Source: Owenia fusiformis
Taxonomy: Eukaryota; Annelida; Polychaeta; Sabellida; Oweniidae
Direction of reading: 5' to 3'
DNA length: 64,000 bases
NCBI GenBank assembly: GCA_903813345.2
Contig: CAIIXF020000001.1
Location: 46,083,885-46,147,884, forward strand
Under the pieces are notes generated by a model. That model was not told where the DNA came from, searched no databases, and saw only the letters and a list, made by a program, of their open reading frames with translations. The first letter of the stretch is position 1, and each line of letters opens with the position of its first letter. A program made the position numbers and the translations under genes. This document shows, one piece after another, positions 47,821-60,100 of the stretch.

Positions 47821-48765
47821 ATATTTATTGTAGATATTTAATTCCCTGGATGTCGTATACCTCCTTTACATCGAATACTTTCAAAAGAAAAATTAATTTC
47901 TCAGAATTTTCATTGATTTGAAAAACTGAAATGTCTGGATGATATGTGAAAATTGTATTGTTAATCTTATCAATATTTCAAGATGATATGTCTAAAATTG
48001 TAGAAACTATGATGATTTTGTGAAAAATTATCGTTTTTTTTGTTTTTGTTTTTTTATAATTTATTGCCAAAAAACATATTTACATACATGGAATGCAATT
48101 TACAAAAGAGGAAGAATTTTTTAATTAAGTGATTCATATTACTTTTGAAGAATTTGCTATTACAATTGCCCTTTTACTTAGAAGAATTTTTAAATTCAAT
48201 TCATTATTATTTTCGACGCCATGAACTACATCTTTTACCTTGAGTTTGTAATCTACTTTTTCCCAAAAGGCTTTCGTGCGTGTACAATTAAAAAAATAGT
48301 GTGTCGTATTATCTATGTTATCACAAAAGTCACAAATTTCTGATTCTTAAATTCTGTACCTCTTTAAAATAACATTTGTGGGGTATATAATATACCCTGT
48401 AAAATTTTCCATTGCATAGTGATGAGTTGAGTATTTTTTGATACTTGCTTGGCCACGAGCCACTTTGCTTGATCCACTATTTTGGATCTTATACATTTTG
48501 GGGTTAATTTTTAAATGTTTTTAATTTTATTATTAAAATAGATAAGAAATGTTGTGCTTTCTAGAAGGTTTGAGAAGTTCTAGACCATGTCCAGACAAAA
48601 TGTCGAGACATAGTGATACTAGAGGTATGCCTGCATGGTATTGTTAGTGTTTCTACGAAAGGGAAATGACAATATTCTGTCAAAATGTCGGAATAAATGA
48701 ATACTTACAAATCTCCTGCGGAAATACTGGGTATAACGTCATAAACTTCCAGTGCTATGATGTAT

Positions 48766-49781
48766 CAAACTCCCATGCAGTGTCTCGGTATAGACACTGC
48801 GGCGGGCAGATGAAGAAAATCCCCAAAATTTGGGGAAAATACATGTAGTTCCCCTTTTCATCATATACAGGGTGTCCTGAAAGTATGCCCCCCCCCCCCT
48901 AGGCAGTTTAAGTTACATTGATTTGCCAAGTATCATGGTTCAACTCTCAAATGTGAAAAAATTATACGCATTTCAAAATTTAGTGTTTGGTCAAAATTAA
49001 GTTCAATTTTACACCAAATCACTAGTCAATGTGTCCTCCTGGGTCATCTTAACAGCAGCAATTCTTTTCAGGTCGGATGGATATTGAGTTGGAAAAAGAG
49101 AACGGTGAGGGTAGAAACTCTGAGGAAACTCTTCTAAAGTCCCTTAACAGGTTTTAAGAGGGAAATGAAATTCCACACCCCTATTTGAAGGGCTTTTAAG
49201 GTCATATCTGAAAATTATTGCTGCTCTTAACATGGCCAAGGGGGGCACATTGACTAGTAATGTGGTCTAAAATTGAACTTTATTTTGACAAAGCACTGAC
49301 TTTTAAAATGACTGTAACTTTTTCCCATTTGGGAGTTAAACGATAATACTTGGCAAATCAATGTAACTTTGGATAAGCTTTAAAATGATATATGACACAT
49401 ACTATGAGGACACTAGAATATGTCTGCCTAGGGGGGCCCAATACTTTCGGGACACCCTGTATGTGTTCAATTTTCGCACAACTTATAAAATATGTATTTA
49501 TGAATATTCCCCAAACATTATTTTGTCAAAATATTTCAAAATTATTGAAATATGAGAAGAAATCACCGCGGAAGGAATTCTGAGTAAAAGTTGTGTTGAT
49601 AATAGTTCACCGCACGTGTTGTTTATTAGTTAATAATTCAACCAATGAAATTGTCTAAATTTTACAATCACGCGACCCGAGCATGGGACTAGAACCAATC
49701 ACGTCAGTTGTTTATTACGAAGTTACCATGCTTACGGAGATACCTGCCCGCCGCAGTGATATATCACTGCACGGGAGTTTG
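48766..49781. mobile_element. TIR element with 9-bp target duplication, carrying a nested insertion
   Basis: Ends CAAACTCCCATGCAGTGTC and CACTGCACGGGAGTTTG are inverted, and each end includes its own small hairpin (GCAGTGT...ACACTGC; GCAGTGATATATCACTGC) followed by GGCGGGCAG. The element is flanked by direct repeats ATGATGTAT (48757-48765, 49782-49790). A 9-bp duplication fits Mutator-like elements. Removing the nested element at 48868-49459 leaves about 420 bp and no transposase. Confidence 0.88.
48868..49459. mobile_element. Nested fold-back MITE CAGGGTGTCC with TA duplication
   Basis: Ends CAGGGTGTCCTGAAAGTATG and CATACTTTCGGGACACCCTG-like sequence are inverted repeats flanked by TA (48866-48867, 49460-49461). 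Pairing extends over about 200 bp per arm (TTACATTGATTTGCCAAGTA and mirror; AATTTTACACCA and mirror; CACTAGTCAATGTG and mirror). It is inserted inside the element spanning 48766-49781, so it is the younger of the two. Confidence 0.88.
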
Positions 49782-49854
49782 ATGATGTATAAGAAAAATT
49801 GGTGTGACTTTATCACTTGATGCTGTTGATTATGTACTCACTCGATGCAACTTT

Positions 49855-50150
49855 ACCATAAACTTTTTTTTTCAAGCTCAGTTCGCTCGCTTTCAGAAAT
49901 TCAGTCAACACATGGGGGAATCAAGAAAAAGCAAATGTGTGACAAATACGCAATTCGAGGGAAATTCCGAATGAACTGTGTCTGTCTTTTTCAGCGCTCG
50001 TTTTTCAGCATTGTTTTTTGTTCTCCTGAAATTTTTTTTTCTTGACAATAATCAGAAAAATGTGTATTTGCGTGACAGAATGGCCGTGACTTCAATTTCT
50101 TCAGCAAATGTGTGAAAAATACACAAATTCTGGGTCAGTTGGATGACCTG
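49855..50150 (-). repeat. Dispersed repeat TGTCCCGCAATTTGCGTATT, copy 3 (inverted)
   Basis: Reverse complement matches the copies at 25185 and 47520: CAACTGACCCAGAATTTGTG, ACATTTGCTGAAGAAATTGA, GTCACGCAAATACACATTTT, TTGTCAAG. It is the most diverged copy. Confidence 0.65.
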
Positions 50151-50284
50151 CATTCACAATCACAATTGAATACCTTACGGGCCGCAGCTCTTGAACCATC
50201 AATTGGAGTTTCTAGGAAAGAGAAATTACGAACTTGTGAGCCCATTTATGAGTAATCCATATGCTAAGTAGCATTCATAATATC

Positions 50285-50574
50285 CATGGGCGTAGCGCCT
50301 ATAAACGCAAAATACACAATTAAAACAATTAAAAATGTGTTAAAATGCATTAATTTATTTGCGAATTTATTGATGCTTCCTATCGTATCTGTATGTTTAC
50401 CATTGTCAACATTTAAAGTTGATAAAAACGCTTAGATTCCATCAAATAACATCCTTGAAAAAAAAATTTGCGGGGGAGCATACCCCCGGACCCCCTGTGA
50501 TGCGCGGCCTTCGGCCATGCATTCAGGCATCCCCGAGTGTGCGTACCAAGTCAAAATATAGCCCTACGCCCATG
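50285..50574. mobile_element. TIR element CATGGGCGTAG with ATATC flanks
   Basis: CATGGGCGTAG at the left and CTACGCCCATG at the right are perfect inverted repeats, flanked by direct ATATC on both sides (50280-50284, 50575-50579). The interior contains GGGGGAGCATACCCCCGGAC and CGCGGCCTTCGGCC. No transposase; superfamily uncertain. Confidence 0.75.
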
Positions 50575-51001
50575 ATATCCTATATATTCAAATCAATACA
50601 TAATTAAATTTTCCTGAAAAAAGCAAGGAAATTAACACATATTGCTCCATACTTTATTTTGTACCAGAAAATAACATGTGCAGGTATAGGAATTTTTCAA
50701 AAATGTTTTCGTTCCACCAGTGATAAAATGACTTCAATTGTACTAATGAGACATACTTACCAAGCAGAAGTGGTCTAATTATGAATCCAACATGATTGTA
50801 TTCACATCTTCTATAAACTGTGAACAAAGTCAATATTTCTAGACACTGCACCTGATAGTATGCGTAATGTAAGTAAATGTACATGTAATTGTACATATTA
50901 TTGTTAATCTTATTATATGTATTTGTGTATTTGTAGGTAGATATATACAAGACATGGTCTAGACAATTAACAAATGTATTTCCATACTTAAAAGAGTCAA
51001 G

Positions 51002-52785
51002 ATGAAAGTGAAGCGACTGAAGCATGTCAGGAGGGTCCTTAAATTTTACAGAAACAATTACGATTTCCTACCTCCATATAAAGTTATGATAGATGGGACA
51101 ATGTGTAAAGCTGCTTTAAACTTTCAAGTGAACATTGCAGAGCAGCTTCATCATTATTTAGAGTCAGATGTTGAGATATGTACAACAGCATGTGTAATGG
51201 CAGAGTGTGAAGCCTTAGGTGAGGAATTATTTATATACGGCTAAAGAAATAATCCTAGTAATCTCCACAACATTGAAGCAATTGGTAACTGCACACAAGA
51301 GTGAGAATAGACTTGCAACCAATAGGAATGAGAAAAATCTTAGAATATTAAGAAAAAAATTCTGATGAGAAGACTGAATCATGGCTGTCTTTAATTAGGA
51401 CTTCTCTTTATGTTTGCCTTGAACTCTCGTGGCTTGCTTTATTTGAATATGTTAATGATTATATTGTTTTTAATACATTAGTACATGTACATAGAAATAA
51501 CTGGTTTTGAATGCAGGTGATTAATTTGGTATGGTTTATAAGGGTTTTTGTGTAATCTGTTCAGGGCGAGACTGCATTCTAAGAATGTCCAATATGCTGA
51601 AAAATTGAATAATGTGCCAGTTAACAAATTAATTTTCACCACAGAATGCAACTCCTGGTCTTAAATAGAACTCATCGATCATAAATTTGGAATTTTGTTG
51701 CAGGTACCTTGTTGTATGGTCCATTGAAGGTGTTGAGACAATATAAGGTTGAACCTTGTCACCATGACCCAGTTAAACTAGCCACAGATTGTATGTACCG
51801 TATGGCCAGACAGCACAAATACTTCATAGGAACTCAGGTACTGTTTACTAGTGTTTAGTGTACTCTAATCTAGCAACATCTCGTGATGTTTTCTTTGTAT
51901 AATTCTCATGAGTTCATAGATTGCACATTCTGAAGAAAATGTTCAAAGTTGGTCAAAATAGCCTATTACTGAATTTCATGATGGACACAGTTACAACTGA
52001 ACTGGAAATAGATCAACTGGGTTCAATGTTGAGATACCAGTGTCTGTACCAGAGATCAAATCAAAGGCTTGAAGTCAAATGTGATGTTATTTTCCTGAAT
52101 TTATTTTAAATATCAGCCAGTCAGTCAGTCAGGCCTGTACCTACAACCAAGAGGGCTCAACCTTTAATTTTACCCTCATGTGCTATAGTGTTTCTCTTTA
52201 GTTAAACTCTAACCAGTACATTCCATACTGCTCATGAATTTAATGATTTTATCTCAAAATTCTCCCAATACACGTAAAGCTAAAGTATGTTATATACATA
52301 TTTCTAGGCTTAAAGCCTCTTTCACTGAGATCTTGATATTATCTGATACAGTATACAGTCCTAGTAATCATATGGTCCCAATAATCCTATATTAATGAAT
52401 TACTTAATACTTCCAGGACCAAACACTGAGTGAGAACATCCGTAAGAGAGCTGGTATTCCTTTGATTTACATCTCTCATAAGACACTTAACCTGGAGGCC
52501 CCTTCCGCTACATCCTGCAAAAAAGCACAAGAGGCAATAGACTCTAAAATGAAAGAGCACGGCCAACATAACATTGTGTCTAATCTCAAAAAGGAGCTAT
52601 TTGGAGAACCTGAGGAACCAAAGCATAAAAAACGGAAAGGACCAAAAGGAAAGAATCCTTTATCTTGTTTAAAAAGTAAAAAGAGAAAGCACAGTGCAAC
52701 AACTGTAAAGGATATTGATAAGGATAAACCTAAACGCAAAAGGAAAAGACACAATAGGAGTAAAGTGAAATTGAATGTGCAATAA
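51002..52785 (+). CDS. UTP23: rRNA-processing protein UTP23 (SSU processome, PIN-domain family)
   Basis: Three exons (51002-51218, 51704-51837, 52417-52785) join in phase to 239 residues; human UTP23 is about 249. UTP23 is a nucleolar SSU-processome component needed for early 18S rRNA cleavages and snR30/U17 release. The PIN-like domain is seen at about residues 1-145: MKVKRLKHVRRVLKFYRNNY, YKVMIDGTMCKAAL (Asp31 at the conserved acidic position), CTTACVMAECEALG, and FIGTQDQTLS (Asp118). The zinc-binding Cys/His pattern lies in PCHHDPVKLATDCMY. The tail is Lys/Arg-rich with NPLSCLKSKKRK, a family motif, and KPKRKRKRHNRSK. The start is the MK...KH form expected for the family. AATAAA is at 52805. 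It lies head-to-head with EIF3H. Confidence 0.95.
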
Positions 52786-53792
52786 ATAATATCTTAATCA
52801 TTGGAATAAAGTATGAAACATAAAAAACTAGCTATTGTTTAAAGATGACGCTACAGTATTTGATAGTATTTCATTTTGACTGCTTTATGGAGCATTACTT
52901 TCTGGACAAGGTTCTATCATAGTGTTTCTCATCTGACAATAGAAGATTATGAACCAGTTCTCTTTACCATGAACATAAGTTGGTGAGTATAAGTTTAAAT
53001 CTGTTTTTGTCCAGCCACCATGTGTTTTAAATTTTACATGGCACCCAGTGTTTAAGAATAATTTTGCAATTTTTTATTTGCCCAATTATTTCTTATTCTG
53101 AATATATGAATTTGTACCCGCAAACTAGCATAAGTTACTACCCTCATTTTGTTTGACCAACATCATGGTAAACCATGATATCCCATTTCTTCTTAGCCAT
53201 GAGATGTCTTAAATGAACAGAAAGATGTGATGAGTATCAGACATGTCAGAATCTTCAACCATACCACCTACTATAATCGCCATCTATTATTCCATCTATG
53301 TAGCAACTTCTCTATTTAGGTTAATGGGAGTTCGATATGAAATAAATGCCAGCTACTCAATGATTTAGCAGGTAATCAGATTTGGTGAGGCCAGATCAGA
53401 AGGGTAGAATATGAAGAGCTCTCTTATAAAGAGGTGAAATCAAACTAGATGTACAATATGTGGAAAACGGTAATGGGCTGGAAATGTGAACACAAATTAT
53501 TATGAGTATGTCACTATGACGTGAAATATGCCTGAGTTCTCCCAATATAGGCCGACCTTGGGAGTCTCTATATTTTGAGAAGAATAGAATTTGCGAGTAG
53601 ATTTTGATCGATATGAAACATGACGTGATATTGTTATGGCTATTAAAGAATCAAAACGAGGTATGGGGGTAATTGGGCAATATCGGTGGATATAGCCCAC
53701 TAACTTTCCCATTGACTTCCATACATATGCTTCACTAAGTATGTAATACTGTGTAATACATATCCAAATACAAATACAAATAGGAAAATATA

Positions 53793-54392
53793 CAGGGTGG
53801 GCCAAAAAAACGCCACTTTTTTCAGGACACTACAACTTTTTTATTTTCCAACCTACATACCCCAAAATTTGCAGTTATATAGTGCAAGGGGTTCTTAGCA
53901 ATAATATAATGTAACAAGTCCTTCAACGTGGATTATATTTGATCTAAAAGAGGAGTTCATTTGGCCCGCCACCCTATTTGATGATATATTTTAGTTTTAG
54001 TCGCCTTGCTGATATAGCAGTATCAATGAAATGTTAGCTAAGTTTTTTCAACCTGTCCTAATTGCCAGCTTTAGTTGAGCAATTTTTTCGATTGGGTACC
54101 GTAATACAATCTCCTGGAGACATTCCCATACCCTATACTCACTGGGGTTTGCATCAGGCCTATTAGCTTGGCTGTCATCAGGCTGTATCAGTTCAGCAAC
54201 ATTATGCAAATTATGCTTATTTTTCATGGCACACCACATGTTTAAGTGAGACGCTGGTGACATATTTTATTCAAGTAAAAGTGTATAATCCATGATCCAT
54301 GGCTTGATAACAACTTCAAGTTTCATTTGGTATGCAAATTATGATTTTGTATCAAAAATTAAAAAAGTTATAGCATTTTTTGGCCCACCCTG
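53793..54392 (-). mobile_element. Internally deleted mariner-like element
   Basis: Terminal repeats CAGGGTGGGCCAAAAAA (left) and TTTTTTGGCCCACCCTG (right) are flanked by TA on both sides (53791-53792, 54393-54394). At 600 bp it is about half the usual mariner length. The minus strand retains the C-terminal end of a transposase, so the element is a deletion derivative that cannot move by itself. Confidence 0.88.
53940..54263 (-). pseudogene. Mariner-like transposase C-terminal remnant
   Basis: The frame reads DDSQANRPDANPSEYRVWEC then LQEIV, a decayed version of the conserved SPDLNP-EY-VW block before the last catalytic acid. After stops and a frame change it continues HFIDTAISARRLK and GGGPNE, as in the extreme C-terminus of these enzymes. 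The N-terminal DNA-binding half is absent. Several stops are present. Confidence 0.75.
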
Positions 54393-57107
54393 TATATTGC
54401 CTATTCCATTTAATAATTATTGGTAATTTTAATCATGAAAATTATTAAAATTCTCATCATGTAAATCCACCTTAAACTGGGTTACTGCAACCTCCATTGA
54501 TCGAGTATATAATGTACACAGGTATTCATTGATTGATAATTCATTCATTGATCTTTAAACATTTAAATAACCATAATGCTAATGCATGCTGGTATTACTT
54601 AACCTCTTGACTGCTCAGAATCACAAGATTTCTTGTCATCTATGAAATGACCTTGAAACCCACCCAGGATGTTGAGATAATCTGCACAAATTGTTCATGA
54701 ATATTACTCTAATTTGAACAAATCTCATCCAATTTACACAAAAAAAAAAGATTTTAAAATGTGTAGAGATGATCTCTGCCAACTTAATCTAGCACAACCT
54801 GTTATATGTGTATGTATTAAAATGTCAAAAATTGGGAAAAATTAAAAATGCTCTGGTTTCCACCAATTTTAGAGCCTGGGATTAAAGAGGTTAAAGGTGA
54901 AACTGAAACTTATCCACCCTTGATTTGACAATTTGTGTATACAACCTCGTGAATAAGTCATATGATCATTCATCATAAACATTATGTGAAAGGTTTCTCG
55001 TCATATGATCTGTGAAGAATAAAACATGTGATGCATTAAACATGTTAAAGGCTGTGTCAAAGAAATTAGTAGCCATTAATTTTGTCAACAATATGCCAGT
55101 TGCTATAAAGATGAATAAATAGATGGCAGTGGTGGTTTGGTCAGACTAGATACTATTTTGGTACATAATGACGCATGAAAAACTGACAAACATACCTTTC
55201 TAATTTGTGAATATGTTTTTAATATTTTTTTATGCATCTAGCATTATGAGATCACTGGTTCCCACCTGGTTATTAATAGGCAATAACATGAAGCAACCAA
55301 GAAATTCACCAGATAACATCCTGGTTGCTGAAGTGAGGAATTCTCACTCAATTACTGGAGCTGATAGATAGATGGATCTGTTCATGACATGTTCATGAAA
55401 TTTCTCCGATGGAAGTTCATCCATAATACATATTAACGTCTTTATAACCAGGTGGGGACCAATGGGGATGGGGTCTGAAGATTTGTCCACAATGAGGGAA
55501 TCGAGCTATTTTCGTAAAAATGCTAAGCAAACCTCACAATTTGTTTTATTATACCATAGAAAATAGCCCACTCCATGCAATGGATTTATTATTTGCAGAT
55601 AATCTTCACATTTGTTTGAAGTCTAACAATATACATTTTCCTTTTAATTTACTTTTTAAAGTTGTAATATGGTGACTTCATTTAACTACATGTACAATTT
55701 CGTTATAACTCTGGTAGTATTGATGAAACCTATAGTGGACTTAGTAGAAATAGAAGTGAAGGTTCGAGCATATAACAATTGCATGGAATTGGGCGTATAA
55801 CAATTATGATCTTGTTGCATGTGGATCTGGGTTTAACCTTAAGATTCTGATCCTAATAAGATTAGATTTTTTAAGATTTCAATATTATGTCTATAAGGAT
55901 TTAGCTAGATATTTTTCAGAAAGCATGCAATTATTCGCCAGGAATAATTCTTAGACAAGTCATGGTCAGAAGAACTTGAAACTATAGTAAACAGGTAGAC
56001 ACAATCATATAGACAAAAAACATTTTTTCTTTTATCACGACCTTTAATTTATTTCAAGACTCAATATGTTTTTTTTTCTTTCATCACAACCTTTGATTTA
56101 TTTCAAGACTCAAGTGTGTTTTGAAGCCATATCTGGTTCCTTTTCCTACATGTTAATGTCAATTCAAGGTATCAAATCATGTGACATGTCATTTTAACTA
56201 CATATGATTAAATCATGTGATATATCATTAATTTATTAGATTGTATCATGTGATATGTCAATATTGCACCATTATAGTTTCAGTTCTGAGATGAGAAATT
56301 ATACGCCTACTTTTCTAAGAAACACTTCACCCAGAGGTAGCTTTAATTGATATCTACTGGCCTTGTTGTTATTTTATGTGTTATCTTATTTTACAAGGTG
56401 TGGTTTACAGTGATAGTTTCTTATCTTTTATGTTTTATACACATACTGTATATATAATTATGCAATTGAGAACAAGTTACGGTAATATTAGTGTATACAG
56501 TATTGCAATAAAGTTTGCACTGAGCATTTGTCAGATTTCATTCATTTTTATTACTGAATAGCTATTCAAATAAAATTAAATTGTACTTCCTACGCTATAT
56601 TGAAATTCCAATAACTTTAACCTTTCTGTCTTCCTTCCTTCCCTTATATGGCATATTTACAAATATTTATCAGACACTTATGACTCACAATCAATACACA
56701 TCAGTCTGTATTACCCTTTAATCAATGAATATACTTCAATAAATATCCTACAAATTGTGATTGGCCAGGTAGATGTTCCTCACTTCCTGGTAGAGATTCT
56801 TAGTGGCCAGTATATATTCCTTCATTTTTTAAAAAGCAATCATTTCATAAGGATCGTTAATATAAGCAGAGCAGGTTTAAAAAGGTGTGGATTTAGATGT
56901 TTTTTATTTATTTCTCACAATTTAGAATAAAATTTAATTTAGACCAAATAATGAATTAATGAAATTAATTAAAATAACCTATTACATGCAAGATACAATA
57001 TAAAATAACAATATAAATGCATACAGTTAAACCAGTTTATTCCTTCAGTTGTGAAATACCTTGATGGATCTAGATGCTTTAGTGAGCATTTCATTCATTT
57101 TCAGAGA

Positions 57108-60100
57108 ATGGCTGCCTGTACAGATGTGTTAAGATATGGCTTACAGCAATGGATAAGTCAAGATATAGGTAAGTAAAGTAAAAATGGCTATTTAAATGTG
57201 AACATGAAATGGTCTTAGAAAACATATTGCTGTCATTTCAAGAACCTGGGTCTCTTTAATGATTCCTAACACATCAAATGTTGCTTTATAATTAAGGAAT
57301 AAAGACCGAGATTTTATGATTTATGGCGTAATATATGACCGAAAATTTTATTCTGTTCATTGTTAAAAGACCAAAATTGCGTAATAATTTTTTTTTTAGA
57401 AATAGGTCTACATTGAGCTTTATATTTAAAGTGAAAGTTTATTTAAAGACGGGGATTCTTGAGTTACACACTAAACCATGAGAAAAATGTTCCATATTTC
57501 TGTAAAAATAAGATAAACTACAACTGTTTTATATAATTAATTTCTGATAAAGTAATGGAGTTAAGCCAGTTGTTGTAATTGCTAGTGTTGGAAACTGACC
57601 ACAGGTTCATGTAAAATATAAATTGAATTTATATATTATGTCTAATTATACAAATATTATTGTATTACTGTTAGTTAAGCTGTCACCTGATATGTTTTAA
57701 ACAGTGCCAAAATCAATAAATCATGGTGGTATGAAATTGATTTAAAATAACACCCTAATGATAATTCTGAAATAAATATCCAAGTGTGGGGGCCTGCAAC
57801 CTAATGCATAATATTGTCACTGTGGGATATGAGCTTAATCCATTGTCAATATATGACCTTATAAGGTCATCTATGAATAAAGTAATCAAATCATATTATT
57901 TCTCAAGATGAAATTGATCCACTTTGATGTTTATAGTTCTTGTGTCTTAATTTCTATGCTGAATTATAGTAAAGAAAACGGGGTTGTGGAGTTATGTAAT
58001 TTTTGGCTTGAACTGGAATATATCCCTGTGTCCTCGCTGGGGGTTCACAGCTCTTTCCACTTATTCGATCCTTTCTGTCAACATACTGCAGATAGACCAA
58101 GGAAAATCTTGTATAAAATTTCATGTTAATTACACTTTTTATCATGAATTACTTAATAAAGGAGAGAAATTTGAGAGAAAATAATGTCATTTATGTAGAG
58201 ATTGCACTATACATTGTTTCAAAATGACTAAAAAGATAATAATAAAGTTATTCTAAAGAGATATATGTGGTTAAATTTGTTTTGATATTAAAATGTCATG
58301 AAAAGGTAATATAGAAAAGCATGCTATATTTTTGATGTAAGTTTGGCCAGCAAATATGTTGAAACATATAAGAGAGTTGATCGAAGGGATAACACGAACA
58401 TTGCAGACAGGTAAAATAAATAATATTTTAGCTTGGGTTGATGCATTGCATTTGATTAAAAGTGAAAGATTATGAATTCTCTTAACATGTTCATATTGTG
58501 TCTTTCAACAACATGTCTTATTAGGTGCTCAAATGTGCTTTATTATTATAACATTAGAAACATGGTCATTTGATATAAGAAATGGTATAACATGTGTGTT
58601 GCTAATGCACTGTGCTCGCTTGAAATGTGCCGTCTTCACTTGAAATTGTCAATGCAGCCTAACATTGCATCTTTCTCCTTTATGGGTCAATATTTATTTG
58701 ATACTTATCTTAATCAACATTTTATATCGTACTTTTTAGAAATATATATTTCCAATTCAGTGCTTTTGATGGCTAAGCCTGTGTGCAGATCTATCGAAAA
58801 TATCAACCACATATTAGTATCATCAACATATGATACTGTAAACTGGCTTTTGATATTGTGTTAAGACTTTCTCAAAATTCCAATTTTTGCTTTTTAGCTT
58901 CATAATCCGATCAGTTAGGTAATGTCAGTACATACATACAAAATATTACTCTCATGATAATATCTCTTTCACGTTTTTCAAAAATATGAAATAAAAAACT
59001 TTAAAAGCATCAAAATTGGTCAAACTTAGTAAATCAATTGTTTCATACTGTGATTGATATGTTTTCCAATTTTGTACATGTTTGAATGATCATGACACGG
59101 ATTCAATGATATACTTAACATGCCAAAATGACATTTAATACATATAGTTTATAGAAAGATTACAAGTAAATACAATAGGAGCATTACAGAGAAGAAATCC
59201 AGGTTTATCTTATTAAAATAACTTGAGCAATCAAGTGTATGTTATTTATTAATGCCAAGTTTTATATTTTATCACCTTAACTGATTTGAACTGCTTATCA
59301 TGAACATGTAAATATATTTGTTGTAAAATAGATATTCCAAATGTTCATACTAACCTCTCAAATTTATCTGACATGTTACTTTTATAACTCAAGATGTCAA
59401 GTCGTTTTTAACAATTTTTTAAACTGAACTTTGAGAGATAAGCTAATTAGTCTTTGACAACATAAAAATCTAAGTCAGACTTTGAATTTTACATTCTTTT
59501 GCATTTACATGTATGAAGGTCCTATAGTTTTTCCTAAAATTTTTCCATGTATTTCATATGCTGAAGTAACTATAACTGCACAGTGCTCAATAAAGTAAGA
59601 ACATGTCACATTTTAAACCTCTTTATCTGTGTGTGAACCATGAATATACAAAAACATTCTAAAATTTAACATTGGAGCATATTGTTATCTAACTTACAGT
59701 ATGCAGTCGGTGTCTTTAAAAAGCAATGTTAGAAACCGTTTACATTATCCAGGTGTTTATATCTTGATGGTGTTTGCACAGTTCAATTATAAGTACATTT
59801 ACATTGGAATTTTAAACTGTTTTGTATAATATGATTCATGTATTTCAGTTGGTATTATGGATAGAAATGAAGGGAGAAAAAGAGCCGGGACTACTTCAGA
59901 TGTCGTTGACGTTGCCCCACAAAGGTAAATTGCTTAGTTTTGTAATCTAATCCACAAATCATTGCAATACAATACAAGTCACTCAGAATTTATTTCAAAA
60001 TTTTTTAAAATGTCTTTAAATTATATGTGTTTTGCACACGTTTTAGTTCTTCATGAGGAGGGAATATTAAGGTATCTTTAAAAAAGGATAATATTCATAT

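Larger units (their letters stand above)
52811..57107. other. Intergenic region after UTP23
   Basis: No exon recognised. It holds a mariner-like relic (53793-54392). The rest is AT-rich single-copy-looking sequence; the 5' UTR exon(s) and promoter of the downstream gene are probably in its right part but cannot be placed. Confidence 0.5.

Noticed and set aside
58592-58864. 90-codon frame in the intron of the last gene
   Set aside because: No in-phase splice partners and AT-rich composition like the surrounding intron.
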